Shown here: in pieces, positions 1 to 9,811 of the stretch
Layout: the number at the start of each line of letters is the position of its first letter
How positions within the stretch are numbered: the first letter of the stretch is position 1
Translations under genes and position numbers: made by a program
Source of the DNA: Lysobacter sp. MMG2
Lineage (GTDB): Bacteria > Pseudomonadota > Gammaproteobacteria > Xanthomonadales > Xanthomonadaceae
Reading direction: 5' to 3'
Assembly (NCBI RefSeq): GCF_016735495.2
Contig: NZ_JAERQY020000001.1
Location: 1,364,001-1,428,000 of the forward strand
Length of the DNA stretch: 64,000 bases
The notes under the pieces: generated by a model
Told to the model about the DNA's origin: nothing
The model's input: the letters and a program-made list of their open reading frames with translations, nothing else
Database searches by the model: none

Positions 1-1047
1 CGCCTGGAAGTTGCCTTCGCCGAAGCCTTCGTTGCCCTTGCGCTGGATGATCTCGAAGAAGATCGGGCCGATCGCGTTCTGGGTGAAGATCTGCAGCAGC
101 TTGCGCTGGTGGGTTTCCGGATCGGCGTCGATCAGGATCTTGTTCTTCTGCAGGCGCGGCACGTCCTCGCCGTGGTTGGGCACGCGTTGGTCGACCACGT
201 CGAAATACGTGTCCGGCGTGTCGAGGAACGCCACGCCTTGCTCGCGCATCGCCTCGACGGTGTCGTAGATATTGTCGGTGAAGCAGGCGATGTGCTGGAT
301 GCCCTCGCCCTTGTAGGCGTCGAGGTATTCGTTGATCTGCGACTTGGGATCGTTCGACTCGTTGAGCGGGATGCGCACGATGCCGTCCGGCGCGGTCATC
401 GCCTTGGACACCAGACCCGTCTTCACGCCCTTGATGTCGAAGTAGCGGATCTCGCGGAAGTTGAACAGACGCTCGTAGTAGTCCGACCACTTCTGCATGT
501 TGCCGAAGTACAGGTTGTGCGTGAGGTGGTCGATGAAGGTCAGGCCGAAGCCCTTCGGATCCGCCTCGGCGCCCTGCACCGGCAGGTAGTCGCCTTCGTA
601 GATGGAGCCGTTGTCGCCGTAGCGGTCGACCAGGTACAGCATGCAGTCGCCGATGCCCTTCACCACGGGCGCGGCGACCGCGCGGCTGGCGGCCTTGTCG
701 GTGATGGCTTCGCCGCCGTTGCCGACCACGGTGTCGAACACCTTCTGCGCGGATTCCTTGAAGCGGATCGCGAAGCCGCAGGCGCTGGGGCCGTGCTTGG
801 CGGCGAAGTCGGCCGCGAAGCTGTCCGGGTCCTCGTTGACCAGGAAGTTCACGCCACCCTGGCGGTAGACCGTGATCGGCCGGGTCTTGTGGCGCAGCAC
901 GGCGGTGAAGCCGAGCTTGCGGAAATAGTCGTGCAGGGCCTCGCCCTGACCCGCCGGGGCGGCAAACTCGACGAACTCGAAGCCGTCGATGCCGAGCGGG
1001 TTCTCGAACGTGGTGACCTGCATGCCGAGGTTGGGCTGCGCATTCAT
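1..1047 (-). CDS. hppD: 4-hydroxyphenylpyruvate dioxygenase, C-terminus cut by window edge
   Basis: Converts 4-hydroxyphenylpyruvate to homogentisate in tyrosine catabolism; a cytosolic non-haem Fe(II) enzyme. The 349 readable codons start at ATG 1047 (MNAQPNLGMQ) and run off the window end only about ten residues short of the usual ~357. The two-domain VOC fold carries the 2-His-1-Glu iron triad: His in FIDHLTHN, His in GIQHIACF, and Glu in FFEIIQRKG close to the C-terminus. It is divergent from a MarR regulator gene, with a palindrome between them that probably controls both. Identification is firm; only the last residues are unseen. Confidence 0.97.
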   Translation of the reverse strand, partial: MNAQPNLGMQVTTFENPLGIDGFEFVEFAAPAGQGEALHDYFRKLGFTAVLRHKTRPITVYRQGGVNFLVNEDPDSFAADFAAKHGPSACGFAIRFKESAQKVFDTVVGNGGEAITDKAASRAVAAPVVKGIGDCMLYLVDRYGDNGSIYEGDYLPVQGAEADPKGFGLTFIDHLTHNLYFGNMQKWSDYYERLFNFREIRYFDIKGVKTGLVSKAMTAPDGIVRIPLNESNDPKSQINEYLDAYKGEGIQHIACFTDNIYDTVEAMREQGVAFLDTPDTYFDVVDQRVPNHGEDVPRLQKNKILIDADPETHQRKLLQIFTQNAIGPIFFEIIQRKGNEGFGEGNFQA

Positions 1048-1124
1048 GGCATTGTTCTCTGATGGCGGCCCGGCTGATGGGGGACGGACTTCCGGCCCGG
1101 GCCAATTCGGAAACGACTTTTATA

Positions 1125-1138
1125 GTTTCACCTGAAAC
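1125..1138. promoter_or_regulatory. Palindromic operator between hppD and marR
   Basis: GTTTCA-CC-TGAAAC is a perfect 6+6 bp inverted repeat in the 113-bp divergent intergenic region. It lies 78 bp from the hppD start and 23 bp from the marR start. MarR-family dimers bind such short palindromes, and the position suits autorepression plus control of hppD. Binding by the neighbouring MarR protein is inference. Confidence 0.6.
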
Positions 1139-1160
1139 CATAATCAAGGCATACCGCACC

Positions 1161-1664
1161 ATGAATGCGCGCGACCCCGGATTTCCCAGGCTGGGCCAGA
1201 CCCTGCCCGCCCACGCCCAGCTGGACCTGGAGCACTTCCTGCCCTACCGGCTGTCGGTGCTCAGCAACCGCGTCAGCGGCACGATCGCGCGCATCTACAC
1301 CGAGCGCTTCCAGCTCAGCATCACCGAATGGCGGGTCATGGCGGTGCTGGGGCGCTACCCGGGCCTGTCGGCCAACGAGGTGGCCCAGCGCACGGCCATG
1401 GACAAGGTGGCGGTTAGCCGCGCCGTCGCGCGCCTGCTCGAAGCCGGTCGGCTGGATCGCGAAATCCACGGCGACGACCGGCGCCGGTCGGTGCTGAAGC
1501 TGTCCGAGGGCGGCTACAGGATCTACGACGAGGTCGCGCCGCTGGCGCTGGCCTTCGAGCGCAGGCTGCTGGAGGGCATCGACGACGCCGAGCGCGCCGC
1601 GCTGTTCCGCCTGCTGGACCGGCTGGATGAGCTGGAGCTGCAGGCGGAAACCCAGTCGGGCTAG
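1161..1664 (+). CDS. MarR-family transcriptional regulator
   Basis: A 167-residue winged-helix regulator. The start is ATG 1161 (MNARDPGFPRL); the reading frame is open further upstream, but that would place the start before the operator palindrome. The MarR core is clear: a helix with LSITEWRVMAVLGRYPG, the recognition region NEVAQRTAMDKVAVSRAVARL, and the wing HGDDRRRSVLKLSEGG. It is divergent from hppD, so its likely role is sensing a tyrosine-pathway intermediate (4-hydroxyphenylpyruvate or homogentisate) and controlling hppD. The ligand is not readable from sequence. Confidence 0.9.
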   Translation: MNARDPGFPRLGQTLPAHAQLDLEHFLPYRLSVLSNRVSGTIARIYTERFQLSITEWRVMAVLGRYPGLSANEVAQRTAMDKVAVSRAVARLLEAGRLDREIHGDDRRRSVLKLSEGGYRIYDEVAPLALAFERRLLEGIDDAERAALFRLLDRLDELELQAETQSG

Positions 1665-1692
1665 AGGCGCGCGACTGACGCGTCGCGCCGCC

Positions 1693-3201
1693 TCAGGCGT
1701 GCACGATGGCGTTCACGCGCCATGCGGGGAATTCGGAGCCGACCGTCGGCGGATCGATCCAGCCGCACGCCACCAGGCCGTCGTCGCTGCCGGCCTCGCA
1801 CAGATAGACCGCGACTGCGCCGCGCTGCTGTTCGGTGCGCACCAACGCCCAGCCGGCGGGCAGCGTGCGTTCGTCGCGCAGGTACTCCGCTTCCACGTAC
1901 GGGGTTGCGTTCGCCTCCAGGATCTCGCGTCCGGCCGATGACGCCAGCGCGGTCACCGTCGCGATTTCCGCGTGCAACTGCGGCGGCACCGGCGGGCGTT
2001 CGATCACGAGCCCATGGCCTTCCAGCCGTGCCGCGATCGCCTCCGGCACCGCGTACGCCAACGGGCGGCGCACGATGTGCTCGCCGACGAAACGGCCGAT
2101 GTAAGGCACGCGCACGCTCACCGCTTCGCCTTCGAGCGTGTACGGATCGCGCGTGAGGATCTCCACTTCCCGGTCGGGGAAGGCGTCGAGCCGGTAACGC
2201 ACGGCGATATCGTCGGGCGGCATCTCGCAAACGGCGAGCAGTTCGACGATCTCTTCCGCGTGCTCGCCCACGTAAGCCAGCGTGTGACGCAGGAAGGCGT
2301 AGGTGGTGTGCACCCGGTCGTAGAAGTCGATGTAGGCGTAGGTTTCCAGCAGCAGGTCGAGGCGGTTCGCCAGGCCGCGGTAGTTGCCGCCGAAGCGCGG
2401 ATGGTGCGTGTAGGTGATCCAGCCCGTGCCCTGCCCGCCTTCGTCGCGCAGGAAGTTGCCGTACCAGAACGTATCGCGCCCGTCCTCGCGCTTCACCGCG
2501 TCCGTCACCGCGGGCAGCAGGTGCTCGCGCATGAAGTCGATCGGCTCGATGCGACCGCTCTGCACCGTGTGCGGGATGTCGTATGTCAGGTCGAAGCGGT
2601 GGATAGAACCGTTGGTGGCGTGGCAGTCGATGGTGAGGTGCGGGTTCCAGGGGTGCATCACGCCCGTCTGCAGCAGGCGCATCTCCTCCGCGTCCTGACG
2701 CATGTAGTCGCGGTTGAGGTTGATGCCGGCGGCGTTCACGCGCGTGCCCACGCCGCTGTCGGGACCGAGCTGGCCGGTGAAGTGCGCGATGTCGAGCGCG
2801 CGGTTCGCCGGGTCGATGCGATCGTTGCCGTCGGCGTTGAACAGCGGGACCAGCAGCAGCGTCATGCGATCGAGCAGGTCGCCGTGCGCGCCGTGCAGGA
2901 TGTCGCGCACGAGCATGAGCCCGGCCTCCTTGCCCTCTACTTCGCCGGCATGGATACCGCACAGCACCAGCACCACCGGCAGGCCGCGGCCGTGCGCTTC
3001 CTGCGGGGAACGCGCACCGTTCGCGGAGAGCACGAGCAGCGGAAGCTCGCGGCCTTCCGGCGTCGCGCCGAAGTCCGTGACGTGCAGGCGGTGGTCGCCC
3101 AGTTCCTTCAACCCGTGGATGAACGCCATCACGTCGGCGTGGCGCGAGGTCTCCGCGTACTGGGTGCTTTCGGCGCGGGTGAGCAGCGGGGGCTGGGACA
3201 T
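1693..3201 (-). CDS. M14-family zinc metallocarboxypeptidase
   Basis: A 502-residue protein with an M14 peptidase domain in its N-terminal half. Zinc ligands are H84 and E87 in GIHAGEVEGKE and H194 in TIDCHATNG; E286 in LLETYAY is a plausible catalytic glutamate. NLNRDYMRQ (about 161-169) matches the substrate-binding Asn-Arg of the family. The remaining ~200 C-terminal residues form a beta-rich extension with no motif I recognise. No signal peptide is visible, so a cytoplasmic location is likely. It converges with marR (28-bp gap). Substrate unknown. Confidence 0.87.
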   Translation of the reverse strand: MSQPPLLTRAESTQYAETSRHADVMAFIHGLKELGDHRLHVTDFGATPEGRELPLLVLSANGARSPQEAHGRGLPVVLVLCGIHAGEVEGKEAGLMLVRDILHGAHGDLLDRMTLLLVPLFNADGNDRIDPANRALDIAHFTGQLGPDSGVGTRVNAAGINLNRDYMRQDAEEMRLLQTGVMHPWNPHLTIDCHATNGSIHRFDLTYDIPHTVQSGRIEPIDFMREHLLPAVTDAVKREDGRDTFWYGNFLRDEGGQGTGWITYTHHPRFGGNYRGLANRLDLLLETYAYIDFYDRVHTTYAFLRHTLAYVGEHAEEIVELLAVCEMPPDDIAVRYRLDAFPDREVEILTRDPYTLEGEAVSVRVPYIGRFVGEHIVRRPLAYAVPEAIAARLEGHGLVIERPPVPPQLHAEIATVTALASSAGREILEANATPYVEAEYLRDERTLPAGWALVRTEQQRGAVAVYLCEAGSDDGLVACGWIDPPTVGSEFPAWRVNAIVHA

Positions 3202-3294
3202 GCGGCGGCGTCCGACGGGCGTAGGCGACTACGGTAACCCGAGGGCTTCGCGGCGGGCCTCACCGCTTGTCCGCGCCCGGCGGCGCCGCAAACG

Positions 3295-3322
3295 ACGACG
3301 GCGACCCGAAGGTCGCCGTCGT
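3295..3322 (-). terminator. Rho-independent terminator of the POT transporter gene
   Basis: On the minus strand a 12-bp stem (acgacggcgacc / ggtcgccgtcgt) closes a C(TTCG)G tetraloop, followed by tcgttt. It lies about 40 bp past the transporter stop codon. Confidence 0.8.
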
Positions 3323-3364
3323 TCCAGCAAGGCCGCTTCCGCCAGACGGAAGCGGGCCGGATCG

Positions 3365-4906
3365 TCACTTCACGCCATGCATCAACTTCTGCACCAGGGG
3401 GGCGACCAGGAACAGCAGCACGCCCGCGCCGACCAGCGCCCAGAAGCCGAAGGTGTAGCCCGCCAGCGCCGACGCCGTGGTCATGCCGCTCTCGCCGCTC
3501 ACGGCGCCCGCGAAGATGCCCGACAGGTTGTTGCCGATGCCCGTGGACAGGAACCAGCCGCCCATGCCGAAGCCGACCAGGCGCACCGGCGCCAGCTTGG
3601 TCACCATCGACAGGCCGATCGGCGACAGGCACAGCTCGCCGATGGACTGGATCCAGTACACCGCGAACAGCGTCCAGAACGGGATCAGGCCGGCGGCCGT
3701 GACCAGCTTGGACAGGGCGAACATCAGCAGCAGGAAGGCCAGGCCGTTGAAGATCAGGCCGAGCGAGAACTTGCGCGGGATCGACGGGTTGGCCTTGCCC
3801 ATCTTCACCCAGCCCCACGCGATCAGCGGGGCCATGGTGATGATGGCGATCGAGTTGATGCTCTGGAACCACGCGGTCGGGAACACGCGCTCGCCGCTGA
3901 GCGTGTAGACCAGGTCGGCCAGGCCGCCGCTGAAGATGTCGCGGTCGACGATCTTGTCGGCGAGGAAGGTGAAGGAGCTGCCCGCCTGCTCGAAGAACAT
4001 CCAGAACAGGATGTTGAAGGTGAAGATGATCAGCATCGCGATGGTCATGTCGCGCTGCTTCGGACCTTCGCGGAAACCCTCCACCAGCAGCATCGCGCAC
4101 AGGCCCAGGAACATCACCGTCAGCACGCCCTGCAGCGCGCCGGCGCCCATGGCCAGCAGGAAGTACACCACCGGGATCGACACCAGCGCGCCGGCGAACA
4201 CGTACAGCACCTTGCGCTTGTCCGTGCTGTTGACCGGCGGACGGCCGATGCCTTCCAGCTGGCGACGGCCGAACCAGAACCACACCAGGCTGATCAGCAT
4301 GCCCACGCCGGCGGCCATGAAGACCACCTTGTAGGCCGGCATCGTTTCTTCGCCGAAGACCTTGCGGGCCAGGTACTGGGTCAGCAGCGGGGCCAGCATC
4401 GCGCCCAGGTTGATGCCCATGTAGAAGATGGTGAAGCCCGAGTCGCGGCGTTCATCGCCCACGGCGTAGAGCTTGCCCACCATCGTGGAGATGTTCGGCT
4501 TGAACAGGCCGTTGCCGACGACGATCGTCGCCAGGCCCAGCTTGAACAGGTGCTCGTTGGGCAGCGCGATCACGAAAAGGCCCGAGGCCATGATCACCGC
4601 GCCCAGCAGGATCGAACGCTGGTACCCCAGGATCCGGTCCGCGACATAACCGCCGAAGATCGCCGCGGCGTACACCAGCGCCAGGTAGGCGCCGTAGACG
4701 CGGTTGGCCTCCGCCTCGCCCGAGGCGTCGCCGCCGTAGAACTGCGCGACGATATAGAGCACCAGCGCCCAGCGGATGCCGTAGAACGCGAAGCGCTCCC
4801 AGAATTCCGTCATGAAGAGCATCCACAGCGGCTTGGGGTGGCCCAGGCGCTGCTCGAATGCAGGAATCGCGGCCGTGCCGGTCGCGGGTGTAGCGGTTCC
4901 GCTCAT
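3365..4906 (-). CDS. POT/PTR-family proton-dependent oligopeptide transporter
   Basis: A 513-residue inner-membrane protein with about 12-14 hydrophobic segments, importing di-/tripeptides with protons. Family signatures are an N-terminal FWERFAFYGIRWALVLYI (the ExxERFxxYG region) and FTIFYMGINLGAML, matching the PTR2 motif FYxxINxG. The start is ATG 4906 (MSGTATPATG), preceded by AGGGGA at good spacing; 20 further in-frame codons upstream lack a ribosome-binding site. A tetraloop terminator follows the gene. Its position after an M14 peptidase, separated by the terminator, suggests independent transcription. Confidence 0.93.
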   Translation of the reverse strand: MSGTATPATGTAAIPAFEQRLGHPKPLWMLFMTEFWERFAFYGIRWALVLYIVAQFYGGDASGEAEANRVYGAYLALVYAAAIFGGYVADRILGYQRSILLGAVIMASGLFVIALPNEHLFKLGLATIVVGNGLFKPNISTMVGKLYAVGDERRDSGFTIFYMGINLGAMLAPLLTQYLARKVFGEETMPAYKVVFMAAGVGMLISLVWFWFGRRQLEGIGRPPVNSTDKRKVLYVFAGALVSIPVVYFLLAMGAGALQGVLTVMFLGLCAMLLVEGFREGPKQRDMTIAMLIIFTFNILFWMFFEQAGSSFTFLADKIVDRDIFSGGLADLVYTLSGERVFPTAWFQSINSIAIITMAPLIAWGWVKMGKANPSIPRKFSLGLIFNGLAFLLLMFALSKLVTAAGLIPFWTLFAVYWIQSIGELCLSPIGLSMVTKLAPVRLVGFGMGGWFLSTGIGNNLSGIFAGAVSGESGMTTASALAGYTFGFWALVGAGVLLFLVAPLVQKLMHGVK

Positions 4907-5072
4907 GCGGTATCCCCTGTGTGGATCAAGTACTGACAAGAAAGGAAAACCCACGCCGGGCGGCACGGGACCGGGGAGATTTACCGGGTGACGTCCATCA
5001 CGTCAAACCCGCGTGAAGGCGAAAAGGCCGTGCTGCGACGCAGCATTCCGCCTGAACAGGCGCTCCGCGCAC

Positions 5073-5490
5073 TCAACGGGACAAAGCGGCGGCCCTGACC
5101 GCCAAGGCGAGCAAACGCGGGAAATCCGGGTGGGCGTCCACGAGTCGCGCCTGCGCCTCCTCCAGCGCGCACCAGCGCAGCTCCGCGTGCTCGGCCAGCG
5201 GGGCCGGCGTGCCGTTCCAGCCCGGCACCAGGTACAGCCGCAGGCGCCACGGCTCCGGCGCCGCGCCTTCGATGACATCCAGATAGGACAGGCCAAGGGG
5301 GGGCGATGCCGAGTTCCTCGGCGAGCTCGCGCGCGATGGCCTGCTCGCCGCTCTCGCCCGCCTCCACGTGTCCGCCGAACACGTCCCACGCGCCGGCGAG
5401 CCAGTCGCAATCGTCGCTGCGCCGTCCCAGCAGGATGCGGTCCTGGCGTACCAGCAGCGCGCCCACGCAGTCGTGCACGCGCCGGTCCAT
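5073..5490 (-). pseudogene. Nudix hydrolase broken by a one-base frameshift
   Basis: Residues from ATG 5490 (MDRRVHDCVGALLVRQDR) through the complete Nudix box (GGHVEAGE...RELAEELGI) lie in one frame. The natural continuation (LGLSYLDVIEGAAPEPWRL to AAALSR, stop at 5073-5075) lies in another. The frames meet at a run of seven C on the coding strand (7 G at 5297-5303); with six, the protein reads through as GIAPLGLSYLDV, about 139 residues. As given, the first frame would run to 4981 with a nonsense tail. The start is 5 bp after the kynA stop, so the two are probably co-transcribed. Either a sequencing error or a real or phase-variable frameshift. Confidence 0.85.
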
Positions 5491-5494
5491 CGCC

Positions 5495-6379
5495 CTAATT
5501 CGCCGGCGGCGCCCCGTAGCCGGCGTCGGCGCCGATCATCGTGCGCACGTCGAACAACTCGGGGAAGAAGGTCAGGTCCAGCGCCTGGCGCAGGAAGCCC
5601 ACGCCGCTGGAGCCGCCGGTGCCGCGCTTGAAACCGATGATGCGCATCACCGTGCGCATGTGGCGGAAGCGCCACAGCTGGAACTGGCTTTCCAGATCGA
5701 CCAGGTCTTCGCACAGGTGGTACGCGGCCCAGTGCGCGTTCGTGTCCTCGTAGATGCGCTCGAACACCGGCAGCAGCTCCGGATCGGCGACATGCGCGTG
5801 CGACCAGTCGCGCTCCACATGGCGCTGCGGCACCGCGTAGCCGTGGCGCGCCAGGTAGCGCAGCGCCTCGTCGTACAGGCTGGGGGCTTCGAGCACGTCG
5901 CGCAGTGCGCCTTCGGCCTTCGCGTCGTGCGCGAACACCTTCAACATCGCCGCGTTCTTGTTGCCCAGCAGGAATTCGATGGTGCGGTACTGCAGCGACT
6001 GGAAGCCCGAGGACGGGCCCAGGATCTCGCGGAACTTCATGTAGTCCGACGGCGTCATCGTCTCCAGCACGGACCACATCTCGGTGAGCTGGCGCAGGAT
6101 GTTCTTGCAGCGCGCGAAGATCTTCTGGCACTCGCCCAGGCGGTCCTCGCGCAGGTTGGCGATGGCCGCCTTCAGCTCGTGGATCATCAGCTTCATCCAC
6201 AGCTCGGCGACCTGGTGCTGGACGATGAACAGCAGTTCGTCGTGCTGGGGCGGGTTGGACAGGCGCTGCTGGGCCGACAGCAGCGTGTCGAGCTGCAGGT
6301 AGCCGGAATAGCTCATCCGCCCTTCGAAATCGGTGTGGATGCTCGATTCCAGTTCGCGCTCGTTCTTCTCGACCGTCAT
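5495..6379 (-). CDS. kynA: Tryptophan 2,3-dioxygenase
   Basis: A 294-residue, haem-dependent enzyme opening the indole ring of L-tryptophan to N-formylkynurenine, the first step of the kynurenine pathway. Full length for bacterial TDO. Recognised by [16 protein letters not shown], the helix [33 protein letters not shown], and the C-terminal [17 protein letters not shown] carrying the proximal haem histidine, followed by the substrate-binding loop GTGGSSG. The downstream Nudix gene starts 5 bp after its stop. No kynureninase or kynurenine formamidase is visible nearby. Confidence 0.97.
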   Translation of the reverse strand: MTVEKNERELESSIHTDFEGRMSYSGYLQLDTLLSAQQRLSNPPQHDELLFIVQHQVAELWMKLMIHELKAAIANLREDRLGECQKIFARCKNILRQLTEMWSVLETMTPSDYMKFREILGPSSGFQSLQYRTIEFLLGNKNAAMLKVFAHDAKAEGALRDVLEAPSLYDEALRYLARHGYAVPQRHVERDWSHAHVADPELLPVFERIYEDTNAHWAAYHLCEDLVDLESQFQLWRFRHMRTVMRIIGFKRGTGGSSGVGFLRQALDLTFFPELFDVRTMIGADAGYGAPPAN

Positions 6380-6544
6380 TTCAGGCTCGTGGGGCGCCGG
6401 ATCGGGCCGGCCAGGGGGCCCAAAGGGTAGCGCATCGGGGGGCGGTCACTCGCGTGAAATACCCGCAACGCAGCATCCGGCACACTCGGCCGGTCCGCGA
6501 CAGGGGCGTTGGCGGGCGAGGACGCTCAAACAACGGGGAAGACT

Positions 6545-9500
6545 ATGGACAGGTTCGGGGGCCGCTGCGCGGCTGCGTTGTTCTCTCTCGCATTGCTGGC
6601 CGGGGCGAACGCCGCCCAGGCGCAGGTGGTCATCAGCCAGGTCTACGGCGGCGGCGGCGGAGGTACGGCGGTCTACGCCAACGATTACGTCGAGCTCTAC
6701 AACCGCGGCACCGCACCGGCCTCGCTGGCCGGGCTGTCGGTGCAATACGCCAGCGCGACCGGCACCGGCAATTTCAGCGGCGTGGCCGTCCTGCCGGCGG
6801 CGACTGTCCAGCCGGGCAAATACTTCCTGGTCGCGATGAGCGGCGGCTCGGCCGGCGCGCCGTTGCCGACGCCCGACGCCACCGGGCCGGCCGCGATGGC
6901 CGCCGGCGCAGGCAAGGTCGCCCTGGTGCGCCAGACCGGCGCGCTCGCCTGCAACGGCGGCAGCACGCCGTGCACGGCCGAACAGCGCGCGTTGATCGCC
7001 GACCTGGTCGGCTACGGCAACGCCAACTTCTTCGAAGGCGCCGGCGCCGCGCCCACGCTGAGCGCCGCCACCGCCGCGCTTCGCAACAACAACGGCGCGA
7101 CCGACACCGACCACAACAACGCCGACTTCACCGCCGGCGCCCCGACCCCGCGCAACAGCGGCTCCACGACACCGGAACCCGAACCCGCCACGCCGCTGAC
7201 GATCGCGCAGATCCAGGGCAGCGCGCTTCGCTCGGCGCATGAAGGCGAACGCGTGGTGACCGAAGGTATCGTCACCGCCTTGAAGTTCAACAACGGTTTC
7301 TTCCTGCAGGCTGCGAACGACGACGGCGATCCGTCCACGTCCGACGGCATCTTCGTGTTCACCAGCAGCGCGCCGCCGGCCTCCGCCGCGGTGGGCAACC
7401 GCGTGCGCGTCACGGGCAAGGTCGAGGAATTCGTACCGGCCTCCAACGTCAACCAGCTCACCATCACCGAGATCACCGGGCCGACGGTGGAGCTGCTGGA
7501 AAGCGGCGTTGCCCTGCCCGCGCCGGTCGAACTGAGCGCCGCCGATCTCTCGCCTTCCACAACGCCGGGCACGCTCGAGCGCCTGGAAGGCATGCGCGTG
7601 AGCGTGGCGAACGCGATCGTGGTCGGCCCGTCGGAAGGCCGCATCGACGAAGACGACGCCACCGCCACCAGCGACGGCGTGTTCTACGTGACGCTGCCTG
7701 ACGTCGCCACGCCGTTCCGCGAGCCGGGCATCGGCGTGATGGACGCCGCGCTGGCGTCGCTGCCGCCGGGCAAGAACCCGCCGCTGTTCGACACCAACCC
7801 CGAACGCCTGATGGTGCGCAGCCGCGGCCAGGTCGGCGCGTTCCCGCTGTCGGTGGACACCGGCGCCGACATCGCCGGCCTGTTGGGCGTGCTCGACTAC
7901 TTCGGCGGCACCTGGGCCCTGCTGCCCGACACGGCGACGCCACCGACCGCCAGCGGCGGCCGACTGCCGCAGGCCGTCAACGACGCCGATTACGACGCGG
8001 TCACCCTCGGCGGCTTCAACCTGCTGCGCTTCTTCGATGAAGTCGCCGACAACAACGGCGCGCCGACGATCAAGCCCGAAGCGGTCGACAAGCGCCTGGG
8101 CAAGACGGCCGGCGCGATCTGCGACTACCTCAAGACGCCTGACATCCTCGGCGTGGTGGAAGTGGAGAACCTGCGCGTACTCGGCCTGCTCGCCGACCGC
8201 ATCAACGCCACCTGCGCGAACTCGCCGGGCTACGTGCCGTACCTGTCGCAGGGCAACGACGTGGGCGGCATCAACGTCGGCTTCCTGGTCGCCACGCGCG
8301 ACAGCGGCGCCGGCGTGGCGCGGGTGGAAGTGCTCGACGTGGTGCAGTTCGGCAAGGACGCTACGCTCGCCAACCCCGACGGCAGCACCAGCCTGCTCAA
8401 CGATCGCCCGCCGCTGCGCCTGCGTGCCCGCGTGCACCAGGGCAACGGCGCGAGCTATCCGGTCACGGTGGTCGTCAATCATCTGCGCTCGCTGAGCGAC
8501 ATCGACTCGGTCGCGCCGGGCAGCGGCGGCTGGAGCAGCGAAGGCGCGCGCGTGCGCGGCAAGCGCGCGGCACAGGCCGCGTACCTGGCCACGCTCGTGC
8601 AGCAATGGCAGCAGGCGAACCCGGGCGAGAAGATCGTGCTGGTCGGCGACTTCAACGCGTTCGAGTTCAACGACGGTTACGTGGACGTGCTCGGCGTCAT
8701 CAAGGGCACCGAAGCGGCCGAAGACCAGGTGCTGACCTACGTCGACAGCCCGCTGACGACGCCGCTGATCGACGGCTCGGAGCTGATCGCCGACGCGTCG
8801 CAGCGCTACTCCTACGTGTTCAACGGCAGTGCGCAGACGCTCGACCATGTGCTGGTGAACGAAGCGGTCGTGCTCGACGCCTCCGCCGTCACCGTGGAGC
8901 ATGCGCGCATCAACGCGGGCTTCGGCGTGGACAACTTCGGCGACACCACCGTGCCGCTGCGTGTGTCCGACCACGATCCGGTGCGCATCAGCATCCGCGT
9001 GCCGGCGTTCCGCAGCGCGGACCTGTCGGTGGTCGCGTCGGCCACGCCTTCGACGCTGCGCGCGGGGGAAATCGCCACCTGGACGGCGACCGTGCACAAC
9101 GCCGGCCCCAGCGCCGCCGACGCCACCGCCGTGGCGTTCGCCTTCGACGCCAATGTGGCGCCATCGGTCGACGTGCCGCCAGGTTGGACCTGCTCGGCGC
9201 CGACGCACGACGGCGCGACCACGACCGTCGCCTGCACCATCGCCACGCTCGCGACACAGGCAGGCGCGTCGTTCACCCTGCGCACGCCGATGCCGGCGCT
9301 GGCCAACGGCACCGCAGTGCGCATGGCCGTGGCCGTGCGTTCGCAGACGCGCGATCCGGCCAACGCCGACAACGACGCCACGGCGCACGTCACGGTGGTC
9401 ACCGCCGCCGATCTGTCGGTGCGCATCGAAGGCGCGGTGTTGCCGGTGCGCAAGGGCGCGATCGCGACCTTCCTCGTGCCGGTTCGCAACGACGGCCCCG

Positions 9501-9799
9501 ACAGCGCACAGGCGCCGACGCTGACGATCGACGGCAACGTCGCGGTGTCCGCCGCGGCGGTCGCCGCACCGTCGGGCTGGAGCTGCACGCGCGTGGCGAC
9601 GAGCACCGGCTTCCGGGCGCAATGCGCACGCAGCGGCAGTATCGGCAAGGGCGTGCAATGGTTCGCCTTCGCCATCGTGGTTCCGGAGCGTCCGCGCACC
9701 GGCACGGCGCTGGAATTCAACGCGAACGTCGACGCCGACACGCCGGATCCGGATGCGTCCAACAACGCCGACAGCCTGAGCGTCGCGATCCGTCGCTGA
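6545..9799 (+). CDS. ExeM/NucH-like extracellular endonuclease with lamin-tail and DUF11 domains
   Basis: A 1084-residue secreted protein. Signal peptide MDRFGGRCAAALFSLALLAG to AQA (about residue 26), then a lamin-tail-like domain (VVISQVYGGGG, EVLYNRG-type strand) to ~200, an OB-fold-like region (~215-330), and an endonuclease/exonuclease/phosphatase domain (~480-820). The EEP domain shows VVEVENL (~537), GDFNAFE (~700), LDHVLVN and SDHDPVRIS (~809), giving the metal and catalytic Asn/Asp/His. Two DUF11-type beta repeats (~825-950 and 955-1084) close the protein. This order matches the ExeM/NucH secreted DNase family used for eDNA degradation or phosphate scavenging. Start ATG 6545, preceded by GGGGAAG. 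Confidence 0.93.
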   Translation: MDRFGGRCAAALFSLALLAGANAAQAQVVISQVYGGGGGGTAVYANDYVELYNRGTAPASLAGLSVQYASATGTGNFSGVAVLPAATVQPGKYFLVAMSGGSAGAPLPTPDATGPAAMAAGAGKVALVRQTGALACNGGSTPCTAEQRALIADLVGYGNANFFEGAGAAPTLSAATAALRNNNGATDTDHNNADFTAGAPTPRNSGSTTPEPEPATPLTIAQIQGSALRSAHEGERVVTEGIVTALKFNNGFFLQAANDDGDPSTSDGIFVFTSSAPPASAAVGNRVRVTGKVEEFVPASNVNQLTITEITGPTVELLESGVALPAPVELSAADLSPSTTPGTLERLEGMRVSVANAIVVGPSEGRIDEDDATATSDGVFYVTLPDVATPFREPGIGVMDAALASLPPGKNPPLFDTNPERLMVRSRGQVGAFPLSVDTGADIAGLLGVLDYFGGTWALLPDTATPPTASGGRLPQAVNDADYDAVTLGGFNLLRFFDEVADNNGAPTIKPEAVDKRLGKTAGAICDYLKTPDILGVVEVENLRVLGLLADRINATCANSPGYVPYLSQGNDVGGINVGFLVATRDSGAGVARVEVLDVVQFGKDATLANPDGSTSLLNDRPPLRLRARVHQGNGASYPVTVVVNHLRSLSDIDSVAPGSGGWSSEGARVRGKRAAQAAYLATLVQQWQQANPGEKIVLVGDFNAFEFNDGYVDVLGVIKGTEAAEDQVLTYVDSPLTTPLIDGSELIADASQRYSYVFNGSAQTLDHVLVNEAVVLDASAVTVEHARINAGFGVDNFGDTTVPLRVSDHDPVRISIRVPAFRSADLSVVASATPSTLRAGEIATWTATVHNAGPSAADATAVAFAFDANVAPSVDVPPGWTCSAPTHDGATTTVACTIATLATQAGASFTLRTPMPALANGTAVRMAVAVRSQTRDPANADNDATAHVTVVTAADLSVRIEGAVLPVRKGAIATFLVPVRNDGPDSAQAPTLTIDGNVAVSAAAVAAPSGWSCTRVATSTGFRAQCARSGSIGKGVQWFAFAIVVPERPRTGTALEFNANVDADTPDPDASNNADSLSVAIRR

Positions 9800-9811
9800 G
9801 GTACCGGCATG

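Noticed and set aside
2714-4936. A 740-codon plus-strand frame
   Set aside because: Shadow of the M14 peptidase and POT transporter genes, which have clear family motifs on the other strand.
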